64,000 nt of DNA, taken from NCBI GenBank assembly GCA_902604785.1, contig CACLAC010000003.1, positions 1 to 64,000 of the forward strand, written 5' to 3'. Each line of letters begins with the position of its first letter. Position 1 is the first letter of the stretch. The notes under the pieces were generated by a model. That model saw only the letters and a program-made list of their open reading frames with translations, was not told the origin of the DNA and did not search any database. Below are positions 55,502 to 64,000 of the stretch, piece by piece. The DNA comes from an uncultured Pelagibacteraceae bacterium (GTDB taxonomy: Bacteria; Pseudomonadota; Alphaproteobacteria; Pelagibacterales; Pelagibacteraceae). A program made the translations under genes and the position numbers.

Positions 55502-56377
55502 TTGAATTATTTATCTAACAAACAGGGTTTTTTAGGAATTGATAATAAATTTTCAATTAAGGAAAAAGTTGTTGTAGTTCCTTTTGGTTTGGAAAAAACT
55601 GTAAGCTATGGTGGAGGCACTAAAAATGGACCAAAAGAAATAATTAAAGCCTCTCATCAAGTTGAACTTTATGATGAAGAATTAAGTTGTGAACCATATA
55701 AAAAGATTGGAATTAAAACACTTAAGCCATTTAAGATTGATAAAAATATTAATAAGGCTCTTAATAAAATGTCAAAAGTAAACGAAGAAATTTTAAGTAA
55801 AAATTTGTTCCCATTAACATTTGGTGGTGAACATTCAATCACACCTGGGTGTATTGCTCCTTTTGCTAAGAAATATAAAAAATTATGCTTGTTGCATTTT
55901 GATGCCCATGCAGATTTGAGGGACAGTTATGGTGGTGAAAAATATTCACACGCATCTGCAATAAGAAGATGTTTGGACTATAAAAATGTATCAGTAATAT
56001 CTTTTGGAATAAGAAATATTTCTAAAAATGAAATTTCTTATCTTAAAAAAAATTCTAATAGAATTAAAATTTTTTGGGCTAAAGATAAAAAAAAGTGGAA
56101 TTTAAATTCATTCAAAAAATTAGTAAAAAATAAAACAGTTTATTTAACCTTCGATATAGATGGGTTTGATAGTAGTATTATGCCAGCAACTGGAACACCA
56201 GAACCAGGTGGCTTATTATGGGATGAAACTTTAGAGATAATCAAAATTGCAATGAAAAATTCAAAAGTTGTTGGAGCCGATATTAATGAACTTGCCCCAA
56301 TAAAAGGTTTTAATTCATATAATTTTCTTGTTGCAAAATTAGCTTATAAAATTTTGTCCTATAAATTTCTTTATTAA
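55502..56377 (+). CDS. Agmatinase-like ureohydrolase
   Basis: The 291-residue protein has both metal motifs (GGEHSITPG near 104; HFDAHADLRD near 130-139; TFDIDGFDSSIMPATGTPEPGG near 213-234). It belongs to the arginase/agmatinase family and would hydrolyse a guanidino amine to release urea. The start is TTG at 55502, 3 bp after the stop of the DHS-like gene. No arginine decarboxylase is in the window, so its guanidino substrate is not obvious. It could act on a guanidino polyamine or agmatine taken up. Confidence 0.85.
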   Translation: MNYLSNKQGFLGIDNKFSIKEKVVVVPFGLEKTVSYGGGTKNGPKEIIKASHQVELYDEELSCEPYKKIGIKTLKPFKIDKNINKALNKMSKVNEEILSKNLFPLTFGGEHSITPGCIAPFAKKYKKLCLLHFDAHADLRDSYGGEKYSHASAIRRCLDYKNVSVISFGIRNISKNEISYLKKNSNRIKIFWAKDKKKWNLNSFKKLVKNKTVYLTFDIDGFDSSIMPATGTPEPGGLLWDETLEIIKIAMKNSKVVGADINELAPIKGFNSYNFLVAKLAYKILSYKFLY

Positions 56378-56925
56378 GCTACAGGCTTAAAAGTATTTAG
56401 TAATAATCTAAATGGTATAAGCATAACCAAAGCTACAAAAAGTTTGACTGCGAGATCTCCTAAGGAAAGGGTTATCCAAGGAAAATCTGTTCCAGCAAAA
56501 GCTATAGAAAAAAATAAAAATGTATCAACTATAGATCCTATTGATGAAGATATAATTGGAGCAACATACCAAATATTTTTTCTTAACTTATCAAAGATTT
56601 GAACATCTAGTAATTGAGCAACTAAAAAAGCTGAAGCTGAACCAATAGCAATTCTTATTGATATTAGATCGGCAAAATTTGTTGAAAAAAATAAAGTAAA
56701 TAAAATTCCAATTATGAAACCTAAATAAACTATTTTTTGAGCAATATTTTTTCCATAAGTTCTGTTTGCTAGATCTGTTATTAAAAAAGCTACAGGATAA
56801 CTAAAAGCTCCATATGTTAATATTTCATTTAGTCCATAATGATTTACTGGAAATTGAACTAGAAAATTTGAGGATAAAACAACAACTCCCATAAAAAATG
56901 AGAGTAAAAGAAATTTGTTATCCAT
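56374..56925 (-). CDS. Queuosine-precursor transporter (YhhQ family)
   Basis: The 183-residue protein has six hydrophobic segments, a start VVLSSNFLVQFPVNHYGLNEILTYGAFSYPVAFLITDLANRTYGKN and RIAIGSASAFLVAQLLDVQIFDKLR near 91-115, followed by SSSIGSIVDTFLFF. These match the YhhQ/QPTR family that imports queuine precursors. It starts 1 bp from the rpmB stop, so it shares a transcript with L28. Its end overlaps the ureohydrolase stop by 4 bp. Confidence 0.85.
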   Translation of the reverse strand: MDNKFLLLSFFMGVVVLSSNFLVQFPVNHYGLNEILTYGAFSYPVAFLITDLANRTYGKNIAQKIVYLGFIIGILFTLFFSTNFADLISIRIAIGSASAFLVAQLLDVQIFDKLRKNIWYVAPIISSSIGSIVDTFLFFSIAFAGTDFPWITLSLGDLAVKLFVALVMLIPFRLLLNTFKPVA

Positions 56926-57206
56926 TAAACCAGTTTGCTAATTAATGATTTTTTTAATTTTTTTAATCTTGGTGATAAATATTTTGATTTTGTAGATTTT
57001 ATAAATTCGTCAAAACTACCTTTTTTATCAACAGATCTAACGCCAGCATTTGAAACTGTAAGTTTTAAACTTTTTTTTAAAATTTCGCTTTTAAAATTCA
57101 CTTTTTTTAAATTTGGTAAAAACCTTCTTTTAGTTTTATTGTTAGCGTGACTAACATTATGACCTTTGAGAGGAGATTTTCCAGTGAGTTCACATTTTTT
57201 AGACAT
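56925..57206 (-). CDS. rpmB: 50S ribosomal protein L28
   Basis: The 93-residue basic protein starts with [35 protein letters not shown], the conserved L28 N terminus (usual length 78-98). [19 protein letters not shown] follows near 51-69. It is a component of the large ribosomal subunit. It lies upstream of the YhhQ gene on the same strand. Confidence 0.97.
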   Translation of the reverse strand: MSKKCELTGKSPLKGHNVSHANNKTKRRFLPNLKKVNFKSEILKKSLKLTVSNAGVRSVDKKGSFDEFIKSTKSKYLSPRLKKLKKSLISKLV

Positions 57207-57250
57207 AAATTAAAGAAACTGTATAAGTTCTGAATCTTAATGCGTCAAGT

Positions 57251-58291
57251 TCAATATTTTGTTCCAACTGCTTCTGAAATATTTTTAAAACCTTTATTTT
57301 TCAATATATTAATTAATTCAGAACTAATTGAGGAGGCTATACCTGGTCCTTTATAAACCATACCAGTGTAAAGCTGAACAAGACTAGCTCCTCTGATAAT
57401 TTTTTCAAAAGCAGCTTCACCTGAGTCTACCCCTCCTACTCCAATTATTTTTATCTTATTGCCAAGTAGTTTATAAAATTTGCTAATTATGTCATTTGAA
57501 ATATGATATAAAGGTTTGCCAGAGAGGCCTCCTTTTTCTAACTTATTAATATTATTCAATTTATCTCTATTTTTATCTGAGGTATTTGAAACAATAATAA
57601 TGTTTATATCCTGATCTAATAGAATGTTTGAAACAACTTCAATTTGTTTATCATTTAAATCTGGAGAAACTTTTATTGCAATTGGAATTTTTGAATTTAA
57701 TTTTACTTTTTCATTTTTCAGTTCTTTTATCAAAGAACTGAGTTCGTCATGTTTATGAAAATCTCTAAGATTTTCTGTGTTTGGCGAAGAAATATTTACT
57801 GTTATATAATCAGCTAAACTATGAAATTTCTTAAAACAATTAATATAATCCTCTATTCTATTTTCAGCATCTTTGTTGGGTCCTATATTTATTCCAAGAA
57901 TTCCTTTTTTATTTTCTTTAGATATTCTAGAGCTAATTTCTTCAGATCCAGAGTTATTAAATCCAAGTCTGTTTATTAAAGCTTCATCTTCTTCTAATCT
58001 AAATACTCTAGGTTTTGCATTTCCATACTGTGGTTTTGGAGTAATAGTACCAACTTCTACAAAACTAAAACCAAGATTAAATAGAGGATTATAAACTTCT
58101 GCATTTTTATCAAATCCGGCCGCAACACCTATCGGGCTAGAAATTTTTTTTCCACAAAAGTTAGTTTGCAATATTTCGCTTTTTATAATCTTATTTATTG
58201 GGAAATTATTTAATTTTAATGCTTTGATTGCTAAAGAATGTGCAACTTCCGGGCTAAATTTAAATATAAATGGTCTTAAAAAATTAAACAT
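57251..58291 (-). CDS. pyrD: Dihydroorotate dehydrogenase (class 2, quinone-linked)
   Basis: The 346-residue protein has an N-terminal membrane-association helix region (residues about 1-40, FNFLRPFIFKFSPEVAHSLA). SPIGVAAGFDKNAEVYNPLF lies near 53-72, KPRVFRLEEDEALINRLGFNNSG near 93-115, YITVNISSPNTENLR near 158 and GVGGVDSGEAAFEKIIRGASLVQLYTG near 294-320. It makes orotate in pyrimidine synthesis. It overlaps lysK by 8 bp. Confidence 0.96.
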   Translation of the reverse strand: MFNFLRPFIFKFSPEVAHSLAIKALKLNNFPINKIIKSEILQTNFCGKKISSPIGVAAGFDKNAEVYNPLFNLGFSFVEVGTITPKPQYGNAKPRVFRLEEDEALINRLGFNNSGSEEISSRISKENKKGILGINIGPNKDAENRIEDYINCFKKFHSLADYITVNISSPNTENLRDFHKHDELSSLIKELKNEKVKLNSKIPIAIKVSPDLNDKQIEVVSNILLDQDINIIIVSNTSDKNRDKLNNINKLEKGGLSGKPLYHISNDIISKFYKLLGNKIKIIGVGGVDSGEAAFEKIIRGASLVQLYTGMVYKGPGIASSISSELINILKNKGFKNISEAVGTKY

Positions 58292-59852
58292 TTCTTAATT
58301 TATTTTTTATTAACTCCTTAGTTTCTTTCACTCCAAAAAAGCTTATGAAAAAACCCATTCTTGGTCCATTTTCATCTCCGAAAACAACTTCATAAATAAG
58401 CTTAAACCAATCTCTAAGATTTTCTTTGTAACCATTTTCTTTTCCAACAGTATAAATATTCGTCTGTATATCTTCTGGTTTCATACTGTCATTACACTTG
58501 TCAAGAACTACAATTAAAGCATCTAATGCAGCTTTTTCATTCTCATTTGGTTTTTTGTAGACTTTCTTTGATTTTATTACATCATTAAAATATTTAATTG
58601 CATACTCAATTAAATTGTCAAATATTGGATAACTGCTTTCCAAAATATCCTTTTTATATTTTTTTACAAACTTCCAAAGTAATTCTTTTGAGTCCGCATT
58701 GCTCGTTTCAACTAAATTTAGCAACATTGAAAAAGACATAATATGATTTTCATTAGGTATTTTTCCGTTATGAACATGCCAGACTGGGTTCATTAATTTT
58801 TGTAACTCATTTTGGCTTTTGCCTTTTTCTATAAAGTCTAAATATTCATCTACAGCTTTTGGCACAACTTCATTATAAAGTTTTTTAGCTCTTTTTGGAT
58901 TTTGGTACATATATAATGATAAACTTTCAGGTGATGCATATTCTAACCATTGATCAATGGTTATACCGTTTCCTTTCGATTTGGATATCTTCTCTCCTTT
59001 TTCATCTAAAAATAATTCATAAGCAAATCCAGATGGATTTGATTTTCCAAGCAATCTTATAATCTTCGTCGATAAAATTGCACTTTCTATAAGATCCTTT
59101 CCATACATTTCAAAATCTACATCAAGAGCATACCATCTCATTGCCCAATCAACTTTCCATTGTAATTTACAATTTCCATCTAATATGCTTTGCTCAAGTT
59201 TTTTTCCATTATTATCAAAAACTATTTTAGAATTTTTAGTATCTATTTCTATAATTGGTATTTCTAAGACATAACCTGTATCTGGACAAATTGGTAAAAA
59301 TGGAGAATAAGTTTTTTGTCTTTCTTTTCCAAGTGTAGGGATTATTATATCCATTACTCCTTGGTAATTTTCTAAAATTAATTTTAAAGTTGGATTGAAG
59401 AAACCAGATTTATATAATTCTGTTGAACTTTTAAAAGTATATTTAAATTTAAAATTATTTAAAAATTTTTTTAACATCTCATTATTATGTTCACCAAAAC
59501 TACTGAACTTTTCAAAAGGATCTGGAACTTGGGTTAGTGGCTTATGCAAATTTTCCTGAAGTTTTTCTGAATTAGGAATATTTTCTGGAATCTTTCTTAG
59601 ACCATCCATATCATCAGAAAATGTTATTATTTCATTCGGAAGATCAGTAAGATGGTTAAGGGCATTGACTAGCATAGAAGTTCTTGCAACCTCACCGAAT
59701 GTTCCTATATGAGGAAGTCCACTTGGACCATAGCCAGTTTGAAGAACTATTTTTCCTTTAGCTTCTATATTTTTTTTTCTCTCTCTGAGAATTTTTTTTG
59801 CTTCTACAAAAGGCCAGGCATTTGTTTTTTCTATGTTAGCTTTATTAATCAC
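58284..59852 (-). CDS. lysK: Class I lysyl-tRNA synthetase
   Basis: The 522-residue protein has HIGH-type GYGPSGLPHIGTFGEV near 40-55 and the KMSKS-type KISKSKGNGITI near 291-302. It matches class I LysRS, used by archaea and alphaproteobacteria in place of the class II enzyme. It charges tRNA-Lys. Divergent from trkH with 86 bp of A+T-rich sequence between. Confidence 0.95.
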   Translation of the reverse strand: MINKANIEKTNAWPFVEAKKILRERKKNIEAKGKIVLQTGYGPSGLPHIGTFGEVARTSMLVNALNHLTDLPNEIITFSDDMDGLRKIPENIPNSEKLQENLHKPLTQVPDPFEKFSSFGEHNNEMLKKFLNNFKFKYTFKSSTELYKSGFFNPTLKLILENYQGVMDIIIPTLGKERQKTYSPFLPICPDTGYVLEIPIIEIDTKNSKIVFDNNGKKLEQSILDGNCKLQWKVDWAMRWYALDVDFEMYGKDLIESAILSTKIIRLLGKSNPSGFAYELFLDEKGEKISKSKGNGITIDQWLEYASPESLSLYMYQNPKRAKKLYNEVVPKAVDEYLDFIEKGKSQNELQKLMNPVWHVHNGKIPNENHIMSFSMLLNLVETSNADSKELLWKFVKKYKKDILESSYPIFDNLIEYAIKYFNDVIKSKKVYKKPNENEKAALDALIVVLDKCNDSMKPEDIQTNIYTVGKENGYKENLRDWFKLIYEVVFGDENGPRMGFFISFFGVKETKELIKNKLRNV

Positions 59853-59938
59853 AACAGTGTAAATAACTTATAAAATAACGTTTTTAATAATTCTTATAGA
59901 GTTGAAATTTATTTACCATAAAATAATGTTCATTTAAA

Positions 59939-61387
59939 ATGTCCAATTATAAAACTGTTTTTTTTACATTAGGAATTTTACAAATTATTTTGGGACTATC
60001 TATGATAGTGCCTATTTTGGCTCAATTTTTTTATAATCAGATTGATTCTGGTTTCATAGGCTCTGTAGTAGTTACAATTATATTTGGAGTTTTATTTTTT
60101 TTATCAAATCTTGATCACGACAAAAAACTAACTTTACCTCAAGCGTTTCTTCTTACAGCTCTATCTTGGCTAAGTATAGCAATATTTGGTTCACTTCCAT
60201 TTATATTTTCCAATATAGAATTAAGTATTACAGATGCATTTTTTGAAAGTACGTCAGGCATAACTACTACTGGATCTACTATCATAACTAATTTGAATGA
60301 AACTCCAAAAGCGATATTACTATGGAGAGCAATGCTTCAATGGCTAGGTGGAATAGGAATTATAGTAATGGCAATAACCTTAATGCCAATTATGAATATA
60401 GGTGGTATGCAATTGTTTATGATTTCTACAAGTAATACTCCAGAAAAAATATTGCCCAAATCTAAGGAAATTTCCATTAGTTTAATTTTAGTTTATTTAT
60501 CTTTAACTATTACTTGTGCTTTATTTTATAAAATTTTTGGAATGGGTTATTTTGATAGCATTGTTCATTCTATGACAACTATAGCAACTGGTGGCTTTTC
60601 AAATTATAATGAATCAATTGGTTATTTCGATAGTGCTCTGATAGAATTAACATCAATTGTATTTATTATTTTAGGAAGTATTCCATTTATCTCATACATT
60701 AAATATCTAAATGGTGATAAAAAAATATTTTTAAATGATTTACAGATAAAAACTTTTTTTAAAATAATTATTTTTTCTATTCTTTTAATGTTTATTTATT
60801 TATCAATAAAAAATCAAAGCCTAGTACAAATAAATTTAAGAGAAATTGTTTTTAACACAATTTCTATTCTTACTGGAACTGGTTACGTAACACAAAATTT
60901 TAGTGAATGGGGTTCATTTCCATTAATGTATTTTTTAATATTAATGTTTATAGGTGGCTGTGCAGGTTCTACTGCATGTGGTATAAAAATATTTAGAGTA
61001 CAAATTTTATATCAATTTATATCCAACCAATTAAAAAAAATAATTTATCCAAGAGGAATATTTAATGTTAAGTACGAAAAAAATAATATTGATGAAAAAT
61101 TTATGGCATCAATAATTTCATTTATTTTTTTATACATATTAATTTTTTTTATTGTTACTGCCTTATTGTCAATAGATGGCTTAAACTTTATTACAGCTAT
61201 ATCTGCTGCCGCAACATCAATATCAAATGTTGGTCCTGGTTTGGGTGAAATCATAGGTCCAAATGGTAATTTTTCTGAATTATCTGCCTTTTCTAAGTGG
61301 ATTTTAAGTTTTTCAATGATTTTAGGTAGATTAGAATTGTTTGCTGTATTAGTATTATTTATTCCATCTTTTTGGAGAAAATATTAA
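59939..61387 (+). CDS. TrkH/KtrB-type potassium uptake channel subunit
   Basis: The 482-residue protein has about ten membrane helices and four pore loops with the selectivity motifs: STSGITTTGSTII near 101, TIATGGFSNYN near 218, ILTGTGYVTQNF near 316 and SISNVGPGLGEIIGP near 432. It conducts K+ (and perhaps Na+), gated by a TrkA-type cytoplasmic partner not found here. Its stop codon overlaps the next ATG (TAATG). Confidence 0.92.
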   Translation: MSNYKTVFFTLGILQIILGLSMIVPILAQFFYNQIDSGFIGSVVVTIIFGVLFFLSNLDHDKKLTLPQAFLLTALSWLSIAIFGSLPFIFSNIELSITDAFFESTSGITTTGSTIITNLNETPKAILLWRAMLQWLGGIGIIVMAITLMPIMNIGGMQLFMISTSNTPEKILPKSKEISISLILVYLSLTITCALFYKIFGMGYFDSIVHSMTTIATGGFSNYNESIGYFDSALIELTSIVFIILGSIPFISYIKYLNGDKKIFLNDLQIKTFFKIIIFSILLMFIYLSIKNQSLVQINLREIVFNTISILTGTGYVTQNFSEWGSFPLMYFLILMFIGGCAGSTACGIKIFRVQILYQFISNQLKKIIYPRGIFNVKYEKNNIDEKFMASIISFIFLYILIFFIVTALLSIDGLNFITAISAAATSISNVGPGLGEIIGPNGNFSELSAFSKWILSFSMILGRLELFAVLVLFIPSFWRKY

Positions 61388-62760
61388 TGATTGAAAAAAA
61401 ACAAAGTTTATTAGAATCCTTACTTGTATACAAAGATGTAAGAATGTTGAGAATTTTACTTCTTGGATCAATAAGTGGATTTCCATGGGTATTGATAGCA
61501 AGTAGTTTGAGTCTTTGGTTAAAAGAAGAAGGTTTGAGTAGATCAACAATAGGATGGGCAGGATTAATTTTTGGTGTTTATGCTTTCAATTACTTATGGG
61601 CACCAATAATAGATAGAATTCAAATTCCTTTTTTAACTAAAAAGCTAGGTCATAGAAGAGGATGGATAGTTTTAATGCAGGTTGCTATTTTATTAAGTTT
61701 GGTAGTCTGGAGTTCTATAAACCCAACTCAAAATTTAGCATTATTAATTACAGTGGGATTAATTATTGCCATAGCATCTGCCACTCAAGACATAACTGTT
61801 GACGCTTTAAGAATTGAACAAATTAATGCCAATGAAGGAAGGTCTATGGCAGCTGGTGCTGCAATGGCTGTGGTTGGATGGTGGACAGGATATAAACTAG
61901 GAGGAGTTATAGCTTTATTTACTGCAGAATATTTTGAAAAAATAGGTATAGCCGATTATTGGCAAGCTACATTTTTAGTTTTAGGAGTTGTGATAATTTT
62001 AATGAATATTGGTTTAATGTTTGTTCATGAACCAATAAAAACTGATAGACAAAAAAAACAAAAAGAAACTGATAAACTGATACAAGGAAAACTAGGATCA
62101 AACAATATAGTAACTTCATTCATTGCTTATATTACTGGAACTATTGGTGGACCTATAATTAGTTTTTTTAGAAAAAATGGATTTAAGATTGCTATTGGTA
62201 TTTTGGGTTTTGTTTTCTTGTTTAAAATTGGAGAAGCATTTCTTGGACGTATGTCTATTGTTTTTTACAAAGAAATTGGATTTTCCAAAGGACAAATTGC
62301 TATTTATTCAAAAGGACTTGGATGGATTACAACTGTTGTTTTTACATTGTTAGGAGGAATAATGGCAATGAGAGCAGGAACTATTAAAACAATGTTCTTT
62401 GCTGGAGGGTTGATGGCTCTAACAAATTTACTATTTGCACTTTTAGCTTGGACAGGCAAATCTGAATTATTATTTGCTATTGCAGTTATAGCTGATGATA
62501 TTACCGCAGCCTTTGCTACAGTAGCTTTTGTTGCCTTTATATCATTGCTAGTTGATAGAACTTATACAGCAACCCAATATGCATTGCTTGCTTCAATTGG
62601 AACAGCTGGAAGAACAACTCTTGCTTCATCTTCAGGGGCATTAGTTGACTGGTTAAATGGAGACTGGGGAACATTTTTTGTATTAACCACGATAATGGTT
62701 ATACCATCTCTAATTTGTTTATGGTTTATAAGGAATAAAGTAAAAATCGGTGCAAAATAG
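61387..62760 (+). CDS. AmpG-family MFS transporter (muropeptide permease-like)
   Basis: About 457 residues with 12 membrane helices. The first part (LRILLLGSISGFPWVLIASSLSLWLKEEGLSRSTIGWAGLIFGVYAFNYLWAPIIDR) and SATQDITVDALRIEQI near 138 are typical of AmpG. AmpG imports anhydro-muropeptides for recycling; with amgK and murU in this window it may feed that route. The ATG at 61387 is used because it overlaps the TrkH stop (TAATG). Confidence 0.85.
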   Translation: MIEKKQSLLESLLVYKDVRMLRILLLGSISGFPWVLIASSLSLWLKEEGLSRSTIGWAGLIFGVYAFNYLWAPIIDRIQIPFLTKKLGHRRGWIVLMQVAILLSLVVWSSINPTQNLALLITVGLIIAIASATQDITVDALRIEQINANEGRSMAAGAAMAVVGWWTGYKLGGVIALFTAEYFEKIGIADYWQATFLVLGVVIILMNIGLMFVHEPIKTDRQKKQKETDKLIQGKLGSNNIVTSFIAYITGTIGGPIISFFRKNGFKIAIGILGFVFLFKIGEAFLGRMSIVFYKEIGFSKGQIAIYSKGLGWITTVVFTLLGGIMAMRAGTIKTMFFAGGLMALTNLLFALLAWTGKSELLFAIAVIADDITAAFATVAFVAFISLLVDRTYTATQYALLASIGTAGRTTLASSSGALVDWLNGDWGTFFVLTTIMVIPSLICLWFIRNKVKIGAK

Positions 62761-63502
62761 TTATTTTTGCAATAAACCTTACATAAATTTATATGAATTT
62801 GGATCATTAAAATCAAAGATTAGTTCTCAGCTTTTATATGGAGAAAAGTTCAAAGTTTTAGGTAAAAAAAAAAATTTTTTAAAAATTAAAACACACTACG
62901 ACAATTATATTGGTTATACTAAATTATCAAAATTTACGAAAGATTTTAAAGGAACTAATAAAGTTAGTACTCTAAAGTCCAGAATATTCACTAGTCCTAA
63001 TAATTTAAAAAAATCTAAGACAAAAAAATTTTTGCCATTTGCAAGTAAAATACAAATTATTAAAAAAAAAAATAGTTTTGTTATGTTTGAAAAAAACAAG
63101 TGGTTAAGAGAGAAAGATGTTAATCCAATTAGTCAAAAAAATAAAAATGTACTCAAAATACTTAAACTATTTTTAAATTGTAAATATAAATGGGGAGGAA
63201 AAACATTTAATGGTATAGATTGTTCAGCACTAATCCAACTGATCTACCAATTTAATAATAAATTTTTTCCTAGAGACACTGTAGATCAAATAAAATTTAA
63301 AAAGGGTGCCAAAAAAAAAATAAAATTTAAATTTGGCGATATTATTTATTGGAAAGGACATGTTGCAATTTGTATTAGTTCTAAAAAGTTAATTCATGCA
63401 TATGGACCAAGGAAAAAAGTTTTAGTTATGGAAATTAACAAAACTATTAAGCTTATTAAAAAAACTGCAAATCTAGAGGTGAAAAAAATTTTTTCAATTT
63501 AA
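62750..63502 (+). CDS. NlpC/P60-family peptidoglycan hydrolase with SH3-like N terminus
   Basis: The 250-residue protein has SH3b-like segments in its first 125 residues (SQLLYGEKFKVLGKKKNFLKIKTHYDNYIGYTKL). An NlpC/P60 domain follows: FLNCKYKWGGKTFNGIDCSALIQLIYQF near 137-165 (Cys near 157), GDIIYWKGHVAICIS near 196-210 (catalytic His) and HAYGPRKKVLV near 218. It cleaves cell-wall peptides. The start is GTG at 62750, overlapping AmpG by 11 bp, which ties wall cutting to product uptake. No signal peptide is visible. Confidence 0.85.
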   Translation: MQNSYFCNKPYINLYEFGSLKSKISSQLLYGEKFKVLGKKKNFLKIKTHYDNYIGYTKLSKFTKDFKGTNKVSTLKSRIFTSPNNLKKSKTKKFLPFASKIQIIKKKNSFVMFEKNKWLREKDVNPISQKNKNVLKILKLFLNCKYKWGGKTFNGIDCSALIQLIYQFNNKFFPRDTVDQIKFKKGAKKKIKFKFGDIIYWKGHVAICISSKKLIHAYGPRKKVLVMEINKTIKLIKKTANLEVKKIFSI

Positions 63503-63504
63503 TT

Positions 63505-64000
63505 TTATTCTCTTCCAAAATCTGGTTTAGCAATATCGTGTTTTAGATTAATTATTTGTTTTCTTACTTTTTTGGAATTAATAAGTTTTTTTCTTAAATT
63601 GTTATCTTCTAAATTTTTTATATTTTTTTTAAATAAATTTAGATTCTTTGTAAATAAATTTATTACATCAATCATATTTTTTTTATTGCTAAAAAAAATA
63701 TCTCTCCACATAATTTCATTTGAAGCAGCTATCCTTGAAAAATCTCTTAATCCACCAGCACTATATTTAATAATATCTTTTTTTTGTTTTTTTTGAAAAT
63801 CTTGTGCAGTTTTAATTAAATTATATGCAATTAGGTGCGGAAGATGACTAGTTAATGCAAATATTTTATCATGATCTTTTGGATTCATTAAAATTACTTT
63901 AGACCCAAGTTTTTTCCATAATTGTATTATTTTTTTTAGCTTTTTAGTATTTTTATCTTTAATAATGATGCACCATTTATTTAAAAATAAACTCTTTGAA
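63505..64000 (-). CDS. Prephenate dehydrogenase, C-terminal part (truncated by window edge)
   Basis: The frame ends at 63505 and stays open to the window edge, giving about 165 residues. It includes IIQLWKKLGSKVILMNPKDHDKIFALTSHLPHLIAYNL, YSAGGLRDFSRIAASNEIMWRDIFF and a helical tail, all marks of the prephenate (cyclohexadienyl) dehydrogenase C-terminal domain. It makes the tyrosine precursor. A Met at 63888 is internal, not a start, because family sequence continues upstream of it. The NAD-binding domain lies outside. Confidence 0.9.
   Translation of the reverse strand, partial: SKSLFLNKWCIIIKDKNTKKLKKIIQLWKKLGSKVILMNPKDHDKIFALTSHLPHLIAYNLIKTAQDFQKKQKKDIIKYSAGGLRDFSRIAASNEIMWRDIFFSNKKNMIDVINLFTKNLNLFKKNIKNLEDNNLRKKLINSKKVRKQIINLKHDIAKPDFGRE

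Overview
This window is a stretch of a very A+T-rich, tightly packed bacterial chromosome. Its gene set points to an alphaproteobacterium of the SAR11 clade (Pelagibacter-like). The alphaproteobacterial markers are a ChvG/ChvI-type two-component pair, an ActR/RegA-type regulator, a DUF1476 (ATP synthase zeta-type) protein, a class I lysyl-tRNA synthetase, an ScfR-type regulator divergent from isocitrate lyase, and the order ahcY-tsaE-amgK-murU. Gene spacing is minimal, with many 1-17 bp overlaps. I found no rRNA, tRNA, CRISPR array, prophage or insertion sequence. The organism assignment is inference from gene content and composition.

Layout. 1-3.1 kb: start of ribF, a HAD phosphatase and the groES-groEL operon behind a heat-shock-type promoter. 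3.1-4.6 kb: a MORN-repeat protein and a 640 bp gene-free island with G-rich imperfect repeats and an orphan plus-strand terminator. 4.6-8.2 kb: secreted and membrane proteins (HupE-like, YczE-like, DUF6134, TerB+J-domain). 8.1-11.2 kb: isocitrate lyase, an unlisted 54-residue small ORF and a divergent ScfR regulator, with repeated TTTRYAAA-type sites between them. 11.2-18.7 kb: a coiled-coil protein, cyclopropane-fatty-acyl synthase, a DapA-family lyase, a glycosyltransferase, a J-protein, oligopeptidase B and hsp20, the last with a probable RpoH promoter and a ROSE-like RNA thermometer.

18.7-32.8 kb is a purine uptake and breakdown region. It holds an NCS2 permease, a BMP-type nucleoside ABC transporter with a deaminase-family protein, and the minus-strand operon hiuH-xdhA-xdhB-guaD-puuD-phosphoribosyltransferase. 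OHCU decarboxylase and a separate small cytochrome c complete it. Together these can take guanine through xanthine and urate to allantoin. The urate oxidase is the membrane PuuD type, with its usual cytochrome domain missing and a stand-alone cytochrome c encoded at the other end of the cluster.

32.8-41.8 kb: DNA repair glycosylase, EamA transporter, MsrA, sulfurtransferase, an RND pump whose adaptor lacks the alpha-helical hairpin, a lytic transglycosylase, a secreted nuclease, DUF1476 and a VanZ-like protein. 41.8-51 kb: gpmA, murU-amgK-tsaE-ahcY, chvG-chvI and polA. 51-56.4 kb: an orphan ABC ATPase, BioY, ActR/RegA, then a polyamine operon (ornithine decarboxylase, deoxyhypusine-synthase-like, agmatinase-like) behind a possible attenuator. 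56.4-64 kb: queuosine-precursor transporter, rpmB, pyrD, lysK, TrkH, AmpG-like transporter, NlpC/P60 hydrolase and the 3' part of a prephenate dehydrogenase gene.
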